Shown: positions 7,810 to 16,685, counted from the first letter of the stretch. The stretch is DNA of 21,556 bases from Euryarchaeota archaeon UBA53 (GCA_002507425.1 DAZU01000038.1:10094-31649); one strand, 5' to 3'. A program made the numbers and translations. Notes: generated from the letters alone by a model not told the origin.

Positions 7810-8934
7810 ATGTCGGAGAAGAGAGATTACTATGAAATTCTTGATGTATCTAGAGATGCATCTGAAAAGGATTTGAAGAAGTCTTTTAGGTCCCTTGCTA
7901 GAAAATATCACCCCGATAAAAATGATTCACCTGACGCAGATGAAAAATTCAAAGAAATACAGGAAGCCTATGCTGTTTTATCTGACCCCGAAAAACGCAG
8001 AAACTATGACAGGTTTGGCCACAACTCTCCTGGCGGGTCACCATTCGGTCCGGGTGGTTTCCAAGGTTTTGATATCAATTTAGAGGACATCCTTGGAGGC
8101 GATTTCTTCTCAAGTTTTTTTGGGGGCGGTAGACGTCGATCTGCACAAAATCAGGGTAATGACATACTTGTTCGGCATGAAATCCCATTAAAGTCAATAT
8201 TGATTGGTGGGAAGGTTGAGATTGATATCGATTTACCCATATCGTGCGATGATTGTAATGGCACGGGAGCAAAAGATGGCGTCACGTCTTCGTGCTCAGA
8301 TTGCAATGGTTCTGGGCAGGTGAGAGTGCGTCAACAGATTGGTCCGTTTGTTCAAGATTCACTGAGAAGCTGTCAAACATGTCAAGGTTCCGGCAGAACA
8401 TATGCAGTTAAATGCAAGACATGCTCAGGAAGTGGTTCTATTACAGGAGCTCAAACCATTAGATTTGAAATTCCTAAAGGTGCTCAAACAGGAACTAGAT
8501 TAAGGATGAGAAATAAGGGACAACCTGCACCATTTGGAAGAGGCGTTTCTGGTGATTTGTTTATTGAGTTAATTATTGAAGAGCATTCATGGTTTGAGAG
8601 GAATGGAATGGATCTAATTATGTCTCTGCCTTTAGGTTACTCAGACTTAGCTCTTGGAACCACAATTACATTACCACATATTGATGATAAAGATTTGACA
8701 ATTAAGATTCCCCCTAGAACAAATTCAGGTGATACAATCACTATCCAATCTAGAGGCGTCCCTTCAAGTAGAGGAGTGGGTAGAGGCGATGTCGTGATTT
8801 TGTGCAAATTACATATGCCCAAGAAATTCAATAAAGCTACAAAAAAGTCCCTTGAGAGTCTGCGTAACGAACTTTCAGGTGAGGGGGAAACTCTTGACAG
8901 GATTATTGATGATGCAGAGGATAGAAGAAGGTAA
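7810..8934 (+). CDS. dnaJ: Chaperone protein DnaJ (Hsp40, type I)
   Basis: A 374-residue co-chaperone that delivers unfolded clients to DnaK and stimulates its ATPase in the cytoplasm. All type I parts are present in order: J-domain (about 5-70) with the HPD tripeptide at 34-36, Gly/Phe-rich linker (about 74-108), and four CxxCxGxG zinc motifs (Cys146/149, 162/165, 188/191 and 202/205). A substrate-binding C-terminal domain follows, with KGAQTGTRLRMRNKG and the second half LTIKIPPRTNSGDT. Length is normal. GAAGTGAT lies just before the ATG. DnaK and GrpE are not in the window, so dnaJ is apart from them here unless they lie elsewhere. Archaeal DnaJ systems are generally ascribed to ancient transfer from bacteria. 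Its stop codon directly abuts the stop of the convergent gene. Confidence 0.96.
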   Translation: MSEKRDYYEILDVSRDASEKDLKKSFRSLARKYHPDKNDSPDADEKFKEIQEAYAVLSDPEKRRNYDRFGHNSPGGSPFGPGGFQGFDINLEDILGGDFFSSFFGGGRRRSAQNQGNDILVRHEIPLKSILIGGKVEIDIDLPISCDDCNGTGAKDGVTSSCSDCNGSGQVRVRQQIGPFVQDSLRSCQTCQGSGRTYAVKCKTCSGSGSITGAQTIRFEIPKGAQTGTRLRMRNKGQPAPFGRGVSGDLFIELIIEEHSWFERNGMDLIMSLPLGYSDLALGTTITLPHIDDKDLTIKIPPRTNSGDTITIQSRGVPSSRGVGRGDVVILCKLHMPKKFNKATKKSLESLRNELSGEGETLDRIIDDAEDRRR

Positions 8935-10965
8935 TCATTCTTCTGATAATGGAGCACTTCTGTAAAACGTACTTGATGGCTTAGATGCCATTGGTTTTCC
9001 ATCAACGATTCCAGAAAGGTGCACATCCAAAGAGGCAGCATCACCTGAAAGTTCGGCTTTGATGAAAAATCGGGAGTTATTGTGAATTGTATCCAAGAAA
9101 ATCTCATTTTTTCTGAACAGTAACTTTGGCTCTACACTTTCAATTTTCCATTCTCCCCCGCTAGGTGACTCAAACCTCAAGCCGGCTACACTCCATTCAC
9201 AATCAAGTGGTCTTATACCAACCAGCAATGGCCAGTGCCCATCATCGCTTATTCTTTGGTCCAGTGACCAAATTGCAATATCGATTCCTGTCGTGTAATG
9301 GCGCAGACTTGGTTTACCCCAAACCTCGAGAGATTGCTCCCATTCCAGAGAAGATACTGCCCTGATTGCTCTGGACAACTCTGTCTTCGAAAATTCCCCG
9401 GTGTCTAATTTGTTTGTCAGCCATTCAAGACGGTTATTTTTTGATGCAAATATTTTTGCAAATTTTTTCTCTTTTTGAACAACTAAGTAAAATATTACAA
9501 ACGGTGAAATTAACAGGAATCCCATTAGGATGTAAAATATGTCAGCAGCCTCTTTGACTTCTTCTGAGGCCGGAAACCAAGGCTCTTCACCCTCTTCAAC
9601 AACAACCGTAGTGGCTCTAATTTTCCAGTTGATGACATCCGAGATTTCAGAACCAAAATTTGAATTATTAAATTGCTGAATTACAACGAAGTGCGTTCCT
9701 CTGCCAACATTTAAAGAAACTGAGATTTCATTCATTGAGTAAGTAGATGTCGCCTGGTTCAAGACATCCCATGACTCTTGATCCATTTCCATAATTGTGA
9801 CTTCCATTTCGTATATGTCCCCCTCAACTGAAACCTCTATTCTATGAACAGAATCATTCCATCCGTAGGTCTCGATTCTTAGTATGTCACGATAATCATT
9901 CATGTGAATTGTTAACTCACCATCAACTGATATTCCGTCAGTTAGGATAAGCGGAACGGAAGAATTGTTGCTTTTTGCGGATAGAGGCTTGAAATTAGGA
10001 GCGTCTATTTCCGAATTTGCATCAAAGTGGGTTTTGTGTTCAAGGTTTGAAGACCAGCGACAATTGCAATTCCAAATTACTTCTACGTGTTTTATGCTGC
10101 TCATTCCGTGAATCCAATCACCAACACTCACGTTATAGTAATTTGATGCTGAAATATCTGAATAAATTAGTCTGTAAGACAGGTTAACATCTACGTTGTT
10201 AGCAACGTCTTTTGAACTAATTATTTCCAATGATTGATACTGGTCCAGGGTCAACGAATATGGTATCATTCCAACTCCATTCAAATTTGTTGTGTAATCA
10301 ATCGGAGTAGTTAGACTAGCATCGTATGACTGTAATTCCAGTGCCCATACAGTATCTGGAGATGGGCTTGTAATCTTGAATACTACTCTGCCAGATTCAC
10401 TGAAGGATATAAATCGAGTATCCTCATGTGCAATTGAGGTGTTAATTGGAATTGTGAAACTCTCATCAAGGCGATATTCATGTGATGAATTTTGAAAGTG
10501 TATTTCTATTTCAAGACCAGAAGATGCCGCTAATAAATCCACAATTAGAAGCTCACTTTCTGTGATATTTACTGCAAAAACATCTGCACTGTCATTCTCC
10601 AAATCTCCAGTCACAATAGACCCCGAGCAGTTGATTGAACAATTGTTTAGAGTCTGCAATTGGATTGTTTCAAAATAATCGTTTGGGTGTGGTCGCAAGT
10701 TGGGTAATTCACCATTTAAGGGAATTACTCCTTGGCATTTGTCGTAGTCGTCCACAAATACAACATAATCATCTGCATCTATGTGAATCTTAAAATCGCT
10801 TCCATTAGCGATTTCTGTACCGGATGAATCTGTAATACTTGCAAATGAATCATCGCAATCATACCAAGCTATTCCCTCAGATGTAGAGTAAGTTACGTCG
10901 TATGATTGGCCTAGCATAGAAAAGAGTAGTATTGTCGGTATTAACCACACCAACCCTCTTCCCAT
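8935..10965 (-). CDS. Secreted single-TM protein with large cytoplasmic domain
   Basis: A 676-residue protein. The start at 10965 (MGRGLVWLIPTILLFSMLG) gives a clean signal peptide; the in-frame sequence upstream to 11370 lies antisense to arcS and has no signal. Residues from about 20 to 470 are extracellular: beta-rich, with many N-x-S/T sites and Cys pairs (CSINCSG, CNCRW). One TM segment (about 475-497) is followed by KEKKFAK. The 179-residue cytoplasmic part begins with helices (RLEWLTNKL, TELSRAIRAV) and continues with a beta-rich part (WPLLVGIRPLDCEW). I recognise no family in either half. A large inner domain suggests a receptor, a stabiliser or a bridge across the membrane; that is inference. 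It is divergent from arcS and ends exactly where dnaJ ends. Confidence 0.75.
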   Translation of the reverse strand: MGRGLVWLIPTILLFSMLGQSYDVTYSTSEGIAWYDCDDSFASITDSSGTEIANGSDFKIHIDADDYVVFVDDYDKCQGVIPLNGELPNLRPHPNDYFETIQLQTLNNCSINCSGSIVTGDLENDSADVFAVNITESELLIVDLLAASSGLEIEIHFQNSSHEYRLDESFTIPINTSIAHEDTRFISFSESGRVVFKITSPSPDTVWALELQSYDASLTTPIDYTTNLNGVGMIPYSLTLDQYQSLEIISSKDVANNVDVNLSYRLIYSDISASNYYNVSVGDWIHGMSSIKHVEVIWNCNCRWSSNLEHKTHFDANSEIDAPNFKPLSAKSNNSSVPLILTDGISVDGELTIHMNDYRDILRIETYGWNDSVHRIEVSVEGDIYEMEVTIMEMDQESWDVLNQATSTYSMNEISVSLNVGRGTHFVVIQQFNNSNFGSEISDVINWKIRATTVVVEEGEEPWFPASEEVKEAADIFYILMGFLLISPFVIFYLVVQKEKKFAKIFASKNNRLEWLTNKLDTGEFSKTELSRAIRAVSSLEWEQSLEVWGKPSLRHYTTGIDIAIWSLDQRISDDGHWPLLVGIRPLDCEWSVAGLRFESPSGGEWKIESVEPKLLFRKNEIFLDTIHNNSRFFIKAELSGDAASLDVHLSGIVDGKPMASKPSSTFYRSAPLSEE

Positions 10966-11029
10966 GATGACCCCTGCGAACTTATCTGCTTTCAAATCAT
11001 TCAAGATAGGAGTATGTCCCCCTTTGGTC

Positions 11030-12766
11030 ATGGCGGGGCTGGGACGGACGGTGTTAGCACGCCATCGAATGGCAAGATTCTGGGCACTTGGTGATAGAAT
11101 AGAGCCCTCATCGTATACACCTGGCCTTGTAATTTCAGGTAAAGAGAATTTTGAGGTAAACTGGGCGCCCTTCTCTACAACTGGTGATGGTTCCATACCT
11201 CGCACTATAACTATTGAATCTAGAGCGCCATACGCTCCTTGGGAAAGTCTGGATAATGGACCTACCCTTGAAGCTAAAATCGGGCATGTATTACCGCCTT
11301 CTCTTGACGAAGCAGATGCTGGTGAAGTAGCGTCAAAAGGACAGTTATTACCAATATCTTGGCAATCCATGAATCACGATACGGAACTCTTGTCAAGCGA
11401 TTTGAAACCACATATTGTTGTTCTTACAGATGCTCTACAATTAGCCAATAGGCCGGGAAGGTTGGTTGAGGCAATCCACGTAATCAAGACAAGATTTCCG
11501 GGTTCTCTTTTGTGGACTCCGGGTATTGGAGGTCCGGACAACTGTGCGGTTCTTTCATGGTTTGGTGTTGACTTGTTCGATACAACAAGGTCACAGCAAG
11601 CAGAATCACATGATGCGGTACTCACATGGGCTGGGCCAAGGATAAAAACTGAGTTTGAACCAGAATTTGATCACTGGAAAAACGCTCTCTCAGAGGTAAG
11701 ATTTGCTTTAAAAAACAATTCTCTGAGAGAATTAGCACAGACTCAGTCGCTGAACAGCCCAAGATTAATTGAACATATGAGGAATCACGAGAAGATTATC
11801 TCAGGATACGAGGGAGTTTTGTCTCAAGTCGTTGACAATAAATCCAAATTAAGAATCAATAATTTAGAATCTCATGATGACCCAGTAATACTCGATTGGG
11901 TAAAGTTCATGGAAACAAAATATAGTCGCCCAGAAAGTCTAGATGATGTTCTGATATTGTTGCCTTGCTCAGCCCGAAAGCCATACTCATCTTCTCGAAG
12001 TCATAAGTCCTTTAGAAACGCAATAAACCATACATCTGCGCATGAAGTAATGGTCACTTCCCCTTTAGGTATAGTCCCTAGAGATTTGGAAGCAGTTTGG
12101 CCAGCGGGATATTATGATATTCCTGTCACAGGTGACTGGGCTCAAAGCGAATTAACAAGAATTCAAGAAATGCTTTCAAAACTTGTTGAAAAAAATCATT
12201 ATCGAATTGTCATAAATCACTCAGGGATTGAGGTCGAATTGCCTATTCCAGTTATAGACACGCGATTGGGAAATAAGCCAACTAGTGAAAAAGCGCTTGA
12301 CTCATTAGGAACCGCTGTCCATAGCAATATGAGGAAAAAACGGCGTGGTGGTGAACTGATAAATATCGAAAATTTCCGATCCATCGCAAGGTTTCACCAC
12401 AAAAATGATACTTGGCTAGACGGAGTTGAAATTAAGGGAAGGTTTCCAAGATGGAAAATTATGAAATCCGGTGAACAAATAGCAATGTGGGCACCTGAGA
12501 GGGGTGGATTTTCAATTTCCAAAGCGGGTTTACATCACATAATTGAGCACGATTCTCTTAAGAAAATTTCAATCAAAGAGGGCATAAAATGGAAAGGTGA
12601 TGTCAATTTGGCAAATCTTGAATCATTTGACAAATCTATTAGAGCTGGAGAGGACTTATTGGTTATGCAGGGCATTGATTGTTTAGGTTCTGCAAGAGCT
12701 GCTGCACCAGCATGGGAGTGGAATGGCACTCCCGGTAGGCTTGCTAAAATGCATCAACGACTCTAA
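11030..12766 (+). CDS. arcS: Archaeosine synthase ArcS (TgtA2), with PUA domain
   Basis: About 578 residues. ArcS works after TgtA in making archaeosine at tRNA position 15: it attaches lysine to the nitrile of preQ0, and the radical-SAM partner RaSEA completes the reaction in lineages that have it. The N-terminal half is a diverged TGT-like barrel. The diagnostic catalytic motif PCSARKPYSSSRSH starts near residue 312, followed by MVTSPLGIVPRDLE and PAGYYDIPVTGDW, the ArcS core. The end is a PUA domain (SISKAGLHHII, then SIRAGEDLLVMQG and CLGSARAAAP). The start is uncertain: ATG 11030, GTG 11051 and ATG 11069 are possible. The frame stays open upstream to 10964 but there overlaps the divergent gene. 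Neither tgtA nor raSEA is in the window. rps15 follows after 72 bases. Confidence 0.9.
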   Translation: MAGLGRTVLARHRMARFWALGDRIEPSSYTPGLVISGKENFEVNWAPFSTTGDGSIPRTITIESRAPYAPWESLDNGPTLEAKIGHVLPPSLDEADAGEVASKGQLLPISWQSMNHDTELLSSDLKPHIVVLTDALQLANRPGRLVEAIHVIKTRFPGSLLWTPGIGGPDNCAVLSWFGVDLFDTTRSQQAESHDAVLTWAGPRIKTEFEPEFDHWKNALSEVRFALKNNSLRELAQTQSLNSPRLIEHMRNHEKIISGYEGVLSQVVDNKSKLRINNLESHDDPVILDWVKFMETKYSRPESLDDVLILLPCSARKPYSSSRSHKSFRNAINHTSAHEVMVTSPLGIVPRDLEAVWPAGYYDIPVTGDWAQSELTRIQEMLSKLVEKNHYRIVINHSGIEVELPIPVIDTRLGNKPTSEKALDSLGTAVHSNMRKKRRGGELINIENFRSIARFHHKNDTWLDGVEIKGRFPRWKIMKSGEQIAMWAPERGGFSISKAGLHHIIEHDSLKKISIKEGIKWKGDVNLANLESFDKSIRAGEDLLVMQGIDCLGSARAAAPAWEWNGTPGRLAKMHQRL

Positions 12767-12825
12767 TTTTGATTTTTAGCCCATGCGTAGTGGTTAAGAA
12801 CAGGTGATTGGTCGCCAAGATGCCC

Positions 12826-12831
12826 GGAGGT
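12826..12831 (+). promoter_or_regulatory. Strong Shine-Dalgarno of rps15
   Basis: GGAGGT ends seven bases before the rps15 ATG at 12839. It is the strongest plus-strand ribosome binding site in the window, as expected for a ribosomal protein gene. The 72-base gap before rps15 also carries a T-rich stretch just after the arcS stop (about 12767-12777) that may end the arcS transcript or be part of a promoter. I cannot separate the two. Confidence 0.7.
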
Positions 12832-12838
12832 ATGTAGC

Positions 12839-13300
12839 ATGGCACGTATGTATGCAAGGAGAAAAGGCAAATCAGGCTCCAAAAAGCCTCACAATGAATC
12901 CCCACCTGAGTGGTCAAATACCAATGCTTCAGAAGTTACTGACCTTATTGTCGAACTAGGTAAAGAAGGGCACTCAAGTGCAACTATTGGCACGATTCTC
13001 AGAGACCAGCATGCGGTTCCTGATGTTCGCTCAGTCTTGAACGGTAAAAGGATTTCAGCAGTGCTATCTGAAAATGGAATCGGTGGTTCATATCCTGAGG
13101 ACTTGATGAATTTAATGAGAAAGGCAGTCGGAATAATCGACCACCTTGGTTCGGGTAATCACAAAGATGTTCATAATAAGAGATCGCTCGAGATAACAGA
13201 GGCAAAAATTCGACGCCTAGCCAAATATTACATTAGAGAAGGAACTTTGGATTCCGAATGGAAATACAAGCGCGATCAACTAAGACTAATGGTCGAATGA
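12839..13300 (+). CDS. rps15: Small-subunit ribosomal protein uS15
   Basis: A 153-residue protein of the 30S subunit that binds the central domain of 16S rRNA. The N-terminal MARMYARRKGKSGSKKP is the archaeal/eukaryotic extension; bacterial S15 is only about 89 residues. The linker has the typical EVTDLIVELGKEGHSSATIGTILRDQ, and the C-terminal core has LMNLMRKAVGIIDHL, NKRSLEITEAKIRRLAKYYI and a final basic helix. Length is normal for archaea. A strong Shine-Dalgarno fixes the start. A RecJ/Cdc45-like gene begins 10 bases after the stop, and rps15 next to a RecJ-like gene is a recurring archaeal arrangement. Confidence 0.97.
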   Translation: MARMYARRKGKSGSKKPHNESPPEWSNTNASEVTDLIVELGKEGHSSATIGTILRDQHAVPDVRSVLNGKRISAVLSENGIGGSYPEDLMNLMRKAVGIIDHLGSGNHKDVHNKRSLEITEAKIRRLAKYYIREGTLDSEWKYKRDQLRLMVE

Positions 13301-13310
13301 TATCCTCAGT

Positions 13311-14243
13311 TTGATATATTTCCTTCGTTGTCGAGTTAACGGTGATGTTGTGAAAGATTTACTAGCGACTAATCTTTTTACATCAGTCAGTTCCGATATT
13401 ATGGAGGTTGCTGAGAAAATCTCAGCAGCTGACAAAGTTATTCTCATTGCACCTGCCGATATAGAGGGAGCTGTCGCACTTTCACAACTTGAAGCATCAC
13501 TGCTAGATCAATCTAAAAATTATCAAAGAAAGTTGTTACCGCCTTGGAAACATAATGATGGCACTGAAGATGAGAAAACCAAAGACTTTGAGGGCTTGGT
13601 TATTGAGATTCAGCCTTTTTTTGAATCACAAAGTATGTTTGAGATTGATGGAAATCGAATCAATATATTTCCTCTGTCAGTTGAAATTAATCTGAGTAAA
13701 TCTAAGCGAGATCATCATGGAGCCATTGAATGCGTCGCCCTATGTGCCGCAATAGCACATAATTTGTCACCAGACGGTGTAAGGGTTCGTAAACAGCGAC
13801 CATTAGCAATTTCTGGATCATGGCTTAGAGGTGCATTTGATACAAATTATGACCCCGTATACTCTTTGTTAAGAGACCATCTCAAAGAAGAGGGTTCCCT
13901 AGACATACGTCCTATGCCAGAGGTTGCTAACCCTCTGACTGACATGATTCCGAATTTTCCTGAAAGGATGTTCAAAAGATTGGTAAAAAGCTGGTCTAGC
14001 ATGAATTTTCAGGAGAGAGGTTCGGCAGTGAGTGAACTTGTTCTACCCTCGTTACGTTCAGATGAATTACCTACTATGCTTATTGAAGAATTAATGTGGC
14101 ACAGGTTAGTAATTCCTGGTGCAGAGATGGATTTAGCTAGTCAGCTGTATAAAGTTAGGAAAGAATGGCCTTCTGACATTGACTCGGCCAAATTACATGC
14201 AGGAAGAGTAATCGATAGTATAATTTCCTCGGGTTCTATATGA
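13311..14243 (+). CDS. Degenerate RecJ-like/GAN (Cdc45 homologue) protein, probably inactive
   Basis: About 310 residues. The segment ISAADKVILIAPADIEGAVAL (37-57) has the pattern of DHH-family motif I (AHxDxDG), but reads APADIEG: His is Pro and the second Asp is Glu. A later strand LVIEIQP (96-102) sits where a metal motif (D-x-G or IDHHxP) would be. A literal DHH at 134-136 is in a charged context directly before the helix GAIECVALCAAIAHNL. The next strand AISGSWLRG lacks the Asp of motif IV. I therefore read it as a RecJ/GAN relative that has lost nuclease residues, as Cdc45 and the crenarchaeal RecJdbh have. Such proteins bind GINS and MCM in the archaeal CMG helicase. It follows rps15, the usual neighbour. 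It is shorter than GAN (about 470). The start is unsure: TTG 13311, GTG 13350 or ATG 13401. Confidence 0.6.
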   Translation: MIYFLRCRVNGDVVKDLLATNLFTSVSSDIMEVAEKISAADKVILIAPADIEGAVALSQLEASLLDQSKNYQRKLLPPWKHNDGTEDEKTKDFEGLVIEIQPFFESQSMFEIDGNRINIFPLSVEINLSKSKRDHHGAIECVALCAAIAHNLSPDGVRVRKQRPLAISGSWLRGAFDTNYDPVYSLLRDHLKEEGSLDIRPMPEVANPLTDMIPNFPERMFKRLVKSWSSMNFQERGSAVSELVLPSLRSDELPTMLIEELMWHRLVIPGAEMDLASQLYKVRKEWPSDIDSAKLHAGRVIDSIISSGSI

Positions 14244-14244
14244 A

Positions 14245-16275
14245 TTATTCAACAATTTTGAGAATTCTTGAACACCCAGTACATGGTATTCTTAACGGTC
14301 GTTCGTTGCTTGTAATCGAATTTAATACATCGCAAGCAGGGCATTCGATTGTAGGATATGAAATGTTTTTGGATGCATTTTTCAAGCCCTTTTTTGTTGG
14401 GCTTGCAACGGCTGTAATTATCCATATCGTAATCGCAATAGCACATATTACCCCAACAGTAAATGGCGGGTATGCCAAGTAAAGAGAGACTAGCGCAATT
14501 GGAATCAGAATCATTTCCATGTATATCGCACCTCGTCGTTTGTTCTTACTTATCCTTAGAGAGATCCAAAGACCCCCCAGGATCACTAACAGGGTTGCTA
14601 TCGACAATGACAGTGGTGTGTTTTGCAGACCATCTGAGGGCATAGCACTCAAGGTAAAGGTCGCCGATGGTTCAAGGTTATTCCCACTTATTTCGATTGT
14701 TTCACCAAATATGGTCCTTCTATGTTTCAAATCGATGGAATCCTCTCCTTTGATCTGGGCCCCCGTTAAACTAGTCATCATTCCTGTGTCGATTCTAATA
14801 TTCAAATCGAGACTCGACCAAATTGGTGAAGGTTGAATTTTGATGAAATTCCTCATCAGACTTGTAACCTCATCCTCTGGTAATATCTCTAATGTGGATA
14901 TCCTCAATGTTAGGGGGTGCGGAGTTACTCTGTTATCTCCTCGCAGATCGACTGAGAATGAAATTCGTTCTAAGTCCAAAACATCTGTTCCTATCAATTC
15001 CTCTAACTCTAGAGCCATGCCATCGTTCATGTAGGTTATTGCAAGGTTCACCATCTGTGTTTCAAACTCATTCTTCTCAACACCATCTATCAAGCGATTT
15101 CTTCTTTCTTCGTCACCTACCATTCCATTTTTAAAAATTCTAAGAGGTTGTGAAAGTGCTGGATCATCATTACCGATATTGTCCATGCCCCACCTCATCC
15201 AATATGCAATTTCTTGATCTACGGACAGTGAGATAACTCTCTCGAGTGTAATGTAATCTTCGTTTGACTCTACAATCATATCGATATTGGTGATTAGTGG
15301 GGTGCCAGACCCATCAGTTCTCAAGGGTTCTTCCGAAGGATAAAATCCTCCAGATCCCCCCTCTCCATCATCAAATGGGCTAACGACAAATTCGGTTGAA
15401 CCTGATAAAATAGGGGTGCCTGCCTGGATTTGGATACTTGCCCCTACAACTATTGTTTGCTCACCTTCATCAATCGCATTCCAAGTCCAAGTCAATCGAA
15501 CGAATTCTCCGCTGCTGGTTTTAATGGGTTCTCCTGATAAAACTGCATTATTGACACTTAAATCCAAGACATTTGCATGGGCAGAAGTCATTTGTCCAAA
15601 TGGGGAGGCAACCACCATCGATACATAAACTTCCATTCCTTCAGTGGTTGGTTCGTCCAAAATTAGATCAACCAATGGTATGTCTGCGCTTACAGTTGAT
15701 TCATCATCGATTCCGCCCCAACTGAATGTAAGACCAGCATCCGCTCCAGGGACTGTGAAAATAAAATGCTGAACTTCAAGTTTTACCGTAATCCTACTTG
15801 AAGATGAAATAGCCCCTGAATCTACATTTATATCGACTTCGAATTTTCCTTCACCCGGGGGTAGGAATTGTACAGGAGGATTGGTTGAACCAACGTATGA
15901 TTCACCTGCAATCTCAACGATTACAGAGCCATTTATTTGCGCCCCTCCTGCATTTTCAACCTCATATTGAATAGAAAATTCCCAGGTTGATGAGGGAAAG
16001 GACCCTGTCCATGCTGGATCAATTGACCATCTTCCAATTTCTCTCTTCTGTGAAATTGCGTCGGTTATTTTCTCTTCCTCCGACTCATCCATTAGTTCGG
16101 CCACAAATGGGGTTAATGTTCCCGAGCCAGCGGATCCCAGAAGGTGTAACTCAACAGGGGTAGAGTCGCAGCATATCTCAACCGATTCAGCGGACGCATT
16201 TTTGATAGGAGCATAAGCGAGAAGTAGAATTACACACAGCACCAAAGGTGTTGATATGCTATTCCTAACTACCAT
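14245..16275 (-). CDS. Secreted surface protein with three TM segments and cytoplasmic zinc ribbon
   Basis: A 676-residue protein. A signal peptide (about 1-29, ending NASA/ES) precedes a large extracellular part with CARDB/NEW3-like beta-sandwich character (IQYEVENAGGAQINGSVIVEI, LPPGEGKFEVDINV) and an acidic Gly-rich linker (FDDGEGGSGGFYP) near the middle. Three hydrophobic segments follow, between about 558 and 624. The C-terminus is a cytoplasmic zinc ribbon: CPAC (645, 648) and CTGC (665, 668). It is therefore a transmembrane protein with a metal-binding inner tip. No enzyme motif was seen. Its stop lies one base from the stop of the convergent GAN-like gene. Downstream of the small helical gene on the same strand by 59 bases, it could share that transcript. 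Confidence 0.75.
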   Translation of the reverse strand: MVVRNSISTPLVLCVILLLAYAPIKNASAESVEICCDSTPVELHLLGSAGSGTLTPFVAELMDESEEEKITDAISQKREIGRWSIDPAWTGSFPSSTWEFSIQYEVENAGGAQINGSVIVEIAGESYVGSTNPPVQFLPPGEGKFEVDINVDSGAISSSSRITVKLEVQHFIFTVPGADAGLTFSWGGIDDESTVSADIPLVDLILDEPTTEGMEVYVSMVVASPFGQMTSAHANVLDLSVNNAVLSGEPIKTSSGEFVRLTWTWNAIDEGEQTIVVGASIQIQAGTPILSGSTEFVVSPFDDGEGGSGGFYPSEEPLRTDGSGTPLITNIDMIVESNEDYITLERVISLSVDQEIAYWMRWGMDNIGNDDPALSQPLRIFKNGMVGDEERRNRLIDGVEKNEFETQMVNLAITYMNDGMALELEELIGTDVLDLERISFSVDLRGDNRVTPHPLTLRISTLEILPEDEVTSLMRNFIKIQPSPIWSSLDLNIRIDTGMMTSLTGAQIKGEDSIDLKHRRTIFGETIEISGNNLEPSATFTLSAMPSDGLQNTPLSLSIATLLVILGGLWISLRISKNKRRGAIYMEMILIPIALVSLYLAYPPFTVGVICAIAITIWIITAVASPTKKGLKNASKNISYPTIECPACDVLNSITSNERPLRIPCTGCSRILKIVE

Positions 16276-16334
16276 AAGGAGCGATGGTAAGTATTTCCCT
16301 ATTGAAAACTATGGAAGAATGGGCACTAAGACGT

Positions 16335-16685
16335 TTAAAGTGCCTTCTCCAAGAGATTCCCAAGTTCCTTTTCAAATAGGCCGACTAAAGCCTCTCCCAC
16401 CTCTCCTTGTAGGTCATCAGGTAATATTCTCAAACCGAGTTTTGCGGCGGCTCTACTTGCCTTCAACTCTGCATAAACCGAACGAGCTTTAGCGTTGAAG
16501 TAGTATGTAATGGCTTCTTTTAATTCGGACTTTAATTCTTCATCGGAGTCAACTTTGTTTCTAATGTATGACTTAATCTCATCTTTGACAAGGTCTCTTA
16601 CTGCTTCTATCATAATATCTTCAGTGGCCAATAATTCTTTGACTTGTGAACCAAGGTTTCCAGTGAGCAGACGTTCGATTGCCAT
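16335..16685 (-). CDS. Small all-helical protein of unknown function
   Basis: A 116-residue protein, highly charged and predicted to be almost all helix: VKELLATEDIMIEAVRDLV, DSDEELKSELKEAITYYF, ARSVYAELKASRAAAKLGL and VGLFEKELGNLLEKAL. It has no Cys, TM segment or signal peptide, so it is cytoplasmic. A Shine-Dalgarno GAGGG (complement at 16692-16696) lies six bases before the ATG. It looks like a small bundle or oligomerising protein, but I recognise no family, and a DNA-binding or chaperone-like role would be a guess. It is divergent from the CBS-like gene and lies upstream of the zinc-ribbon surface protein on the same strand. Confidence 0.7.
   Translation of the reverse strand: MAIERLLTGNLGSQVKELLATEDIMIEAVRDLVKDEIKSYIRNKVDSDEELKSELKEAITYYFNAKARSVYAELKASRAAAKLGLRILPDDLQGEVGEALVGLFEKELGNLLEKAL

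Noticed and set aside
10966..11370. A 135-residue N-terminal extension of the minus-strand surface protein.
   Set aside because: It is antisense to arcS and would hide the clear signal peptide that begins at 10965.
12767..12838. Possible small RNA or tRNA in the gap before rps15.
   Set aside because: At 72 bases with no cloverleaf, T-loop sequence or strong stem, it is better read as a leader with T-rich stretch and Shine-Dalgarno.
13710..13718. The literal DHH tripeptide in the GAN-like protein, as proof of an active DHH phosphoesterase.
   Set aside because: Its context (SKSKRDHHGAIE) is charged and not a hydrophobic strand, it directly precedes the helix that normally comes well after the motif, and motifs I and IV are broken. 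It is kept as an alternative reading in the finding.
14240..14482. An 80-residue plus-strand frame starting right at the end of the GAN-like gene.
   Set aside because: It lies entirely antisense to the TM and zinc-ribbon end of the minus-strand surface gene, whose four Cys and topology make it the real gene.
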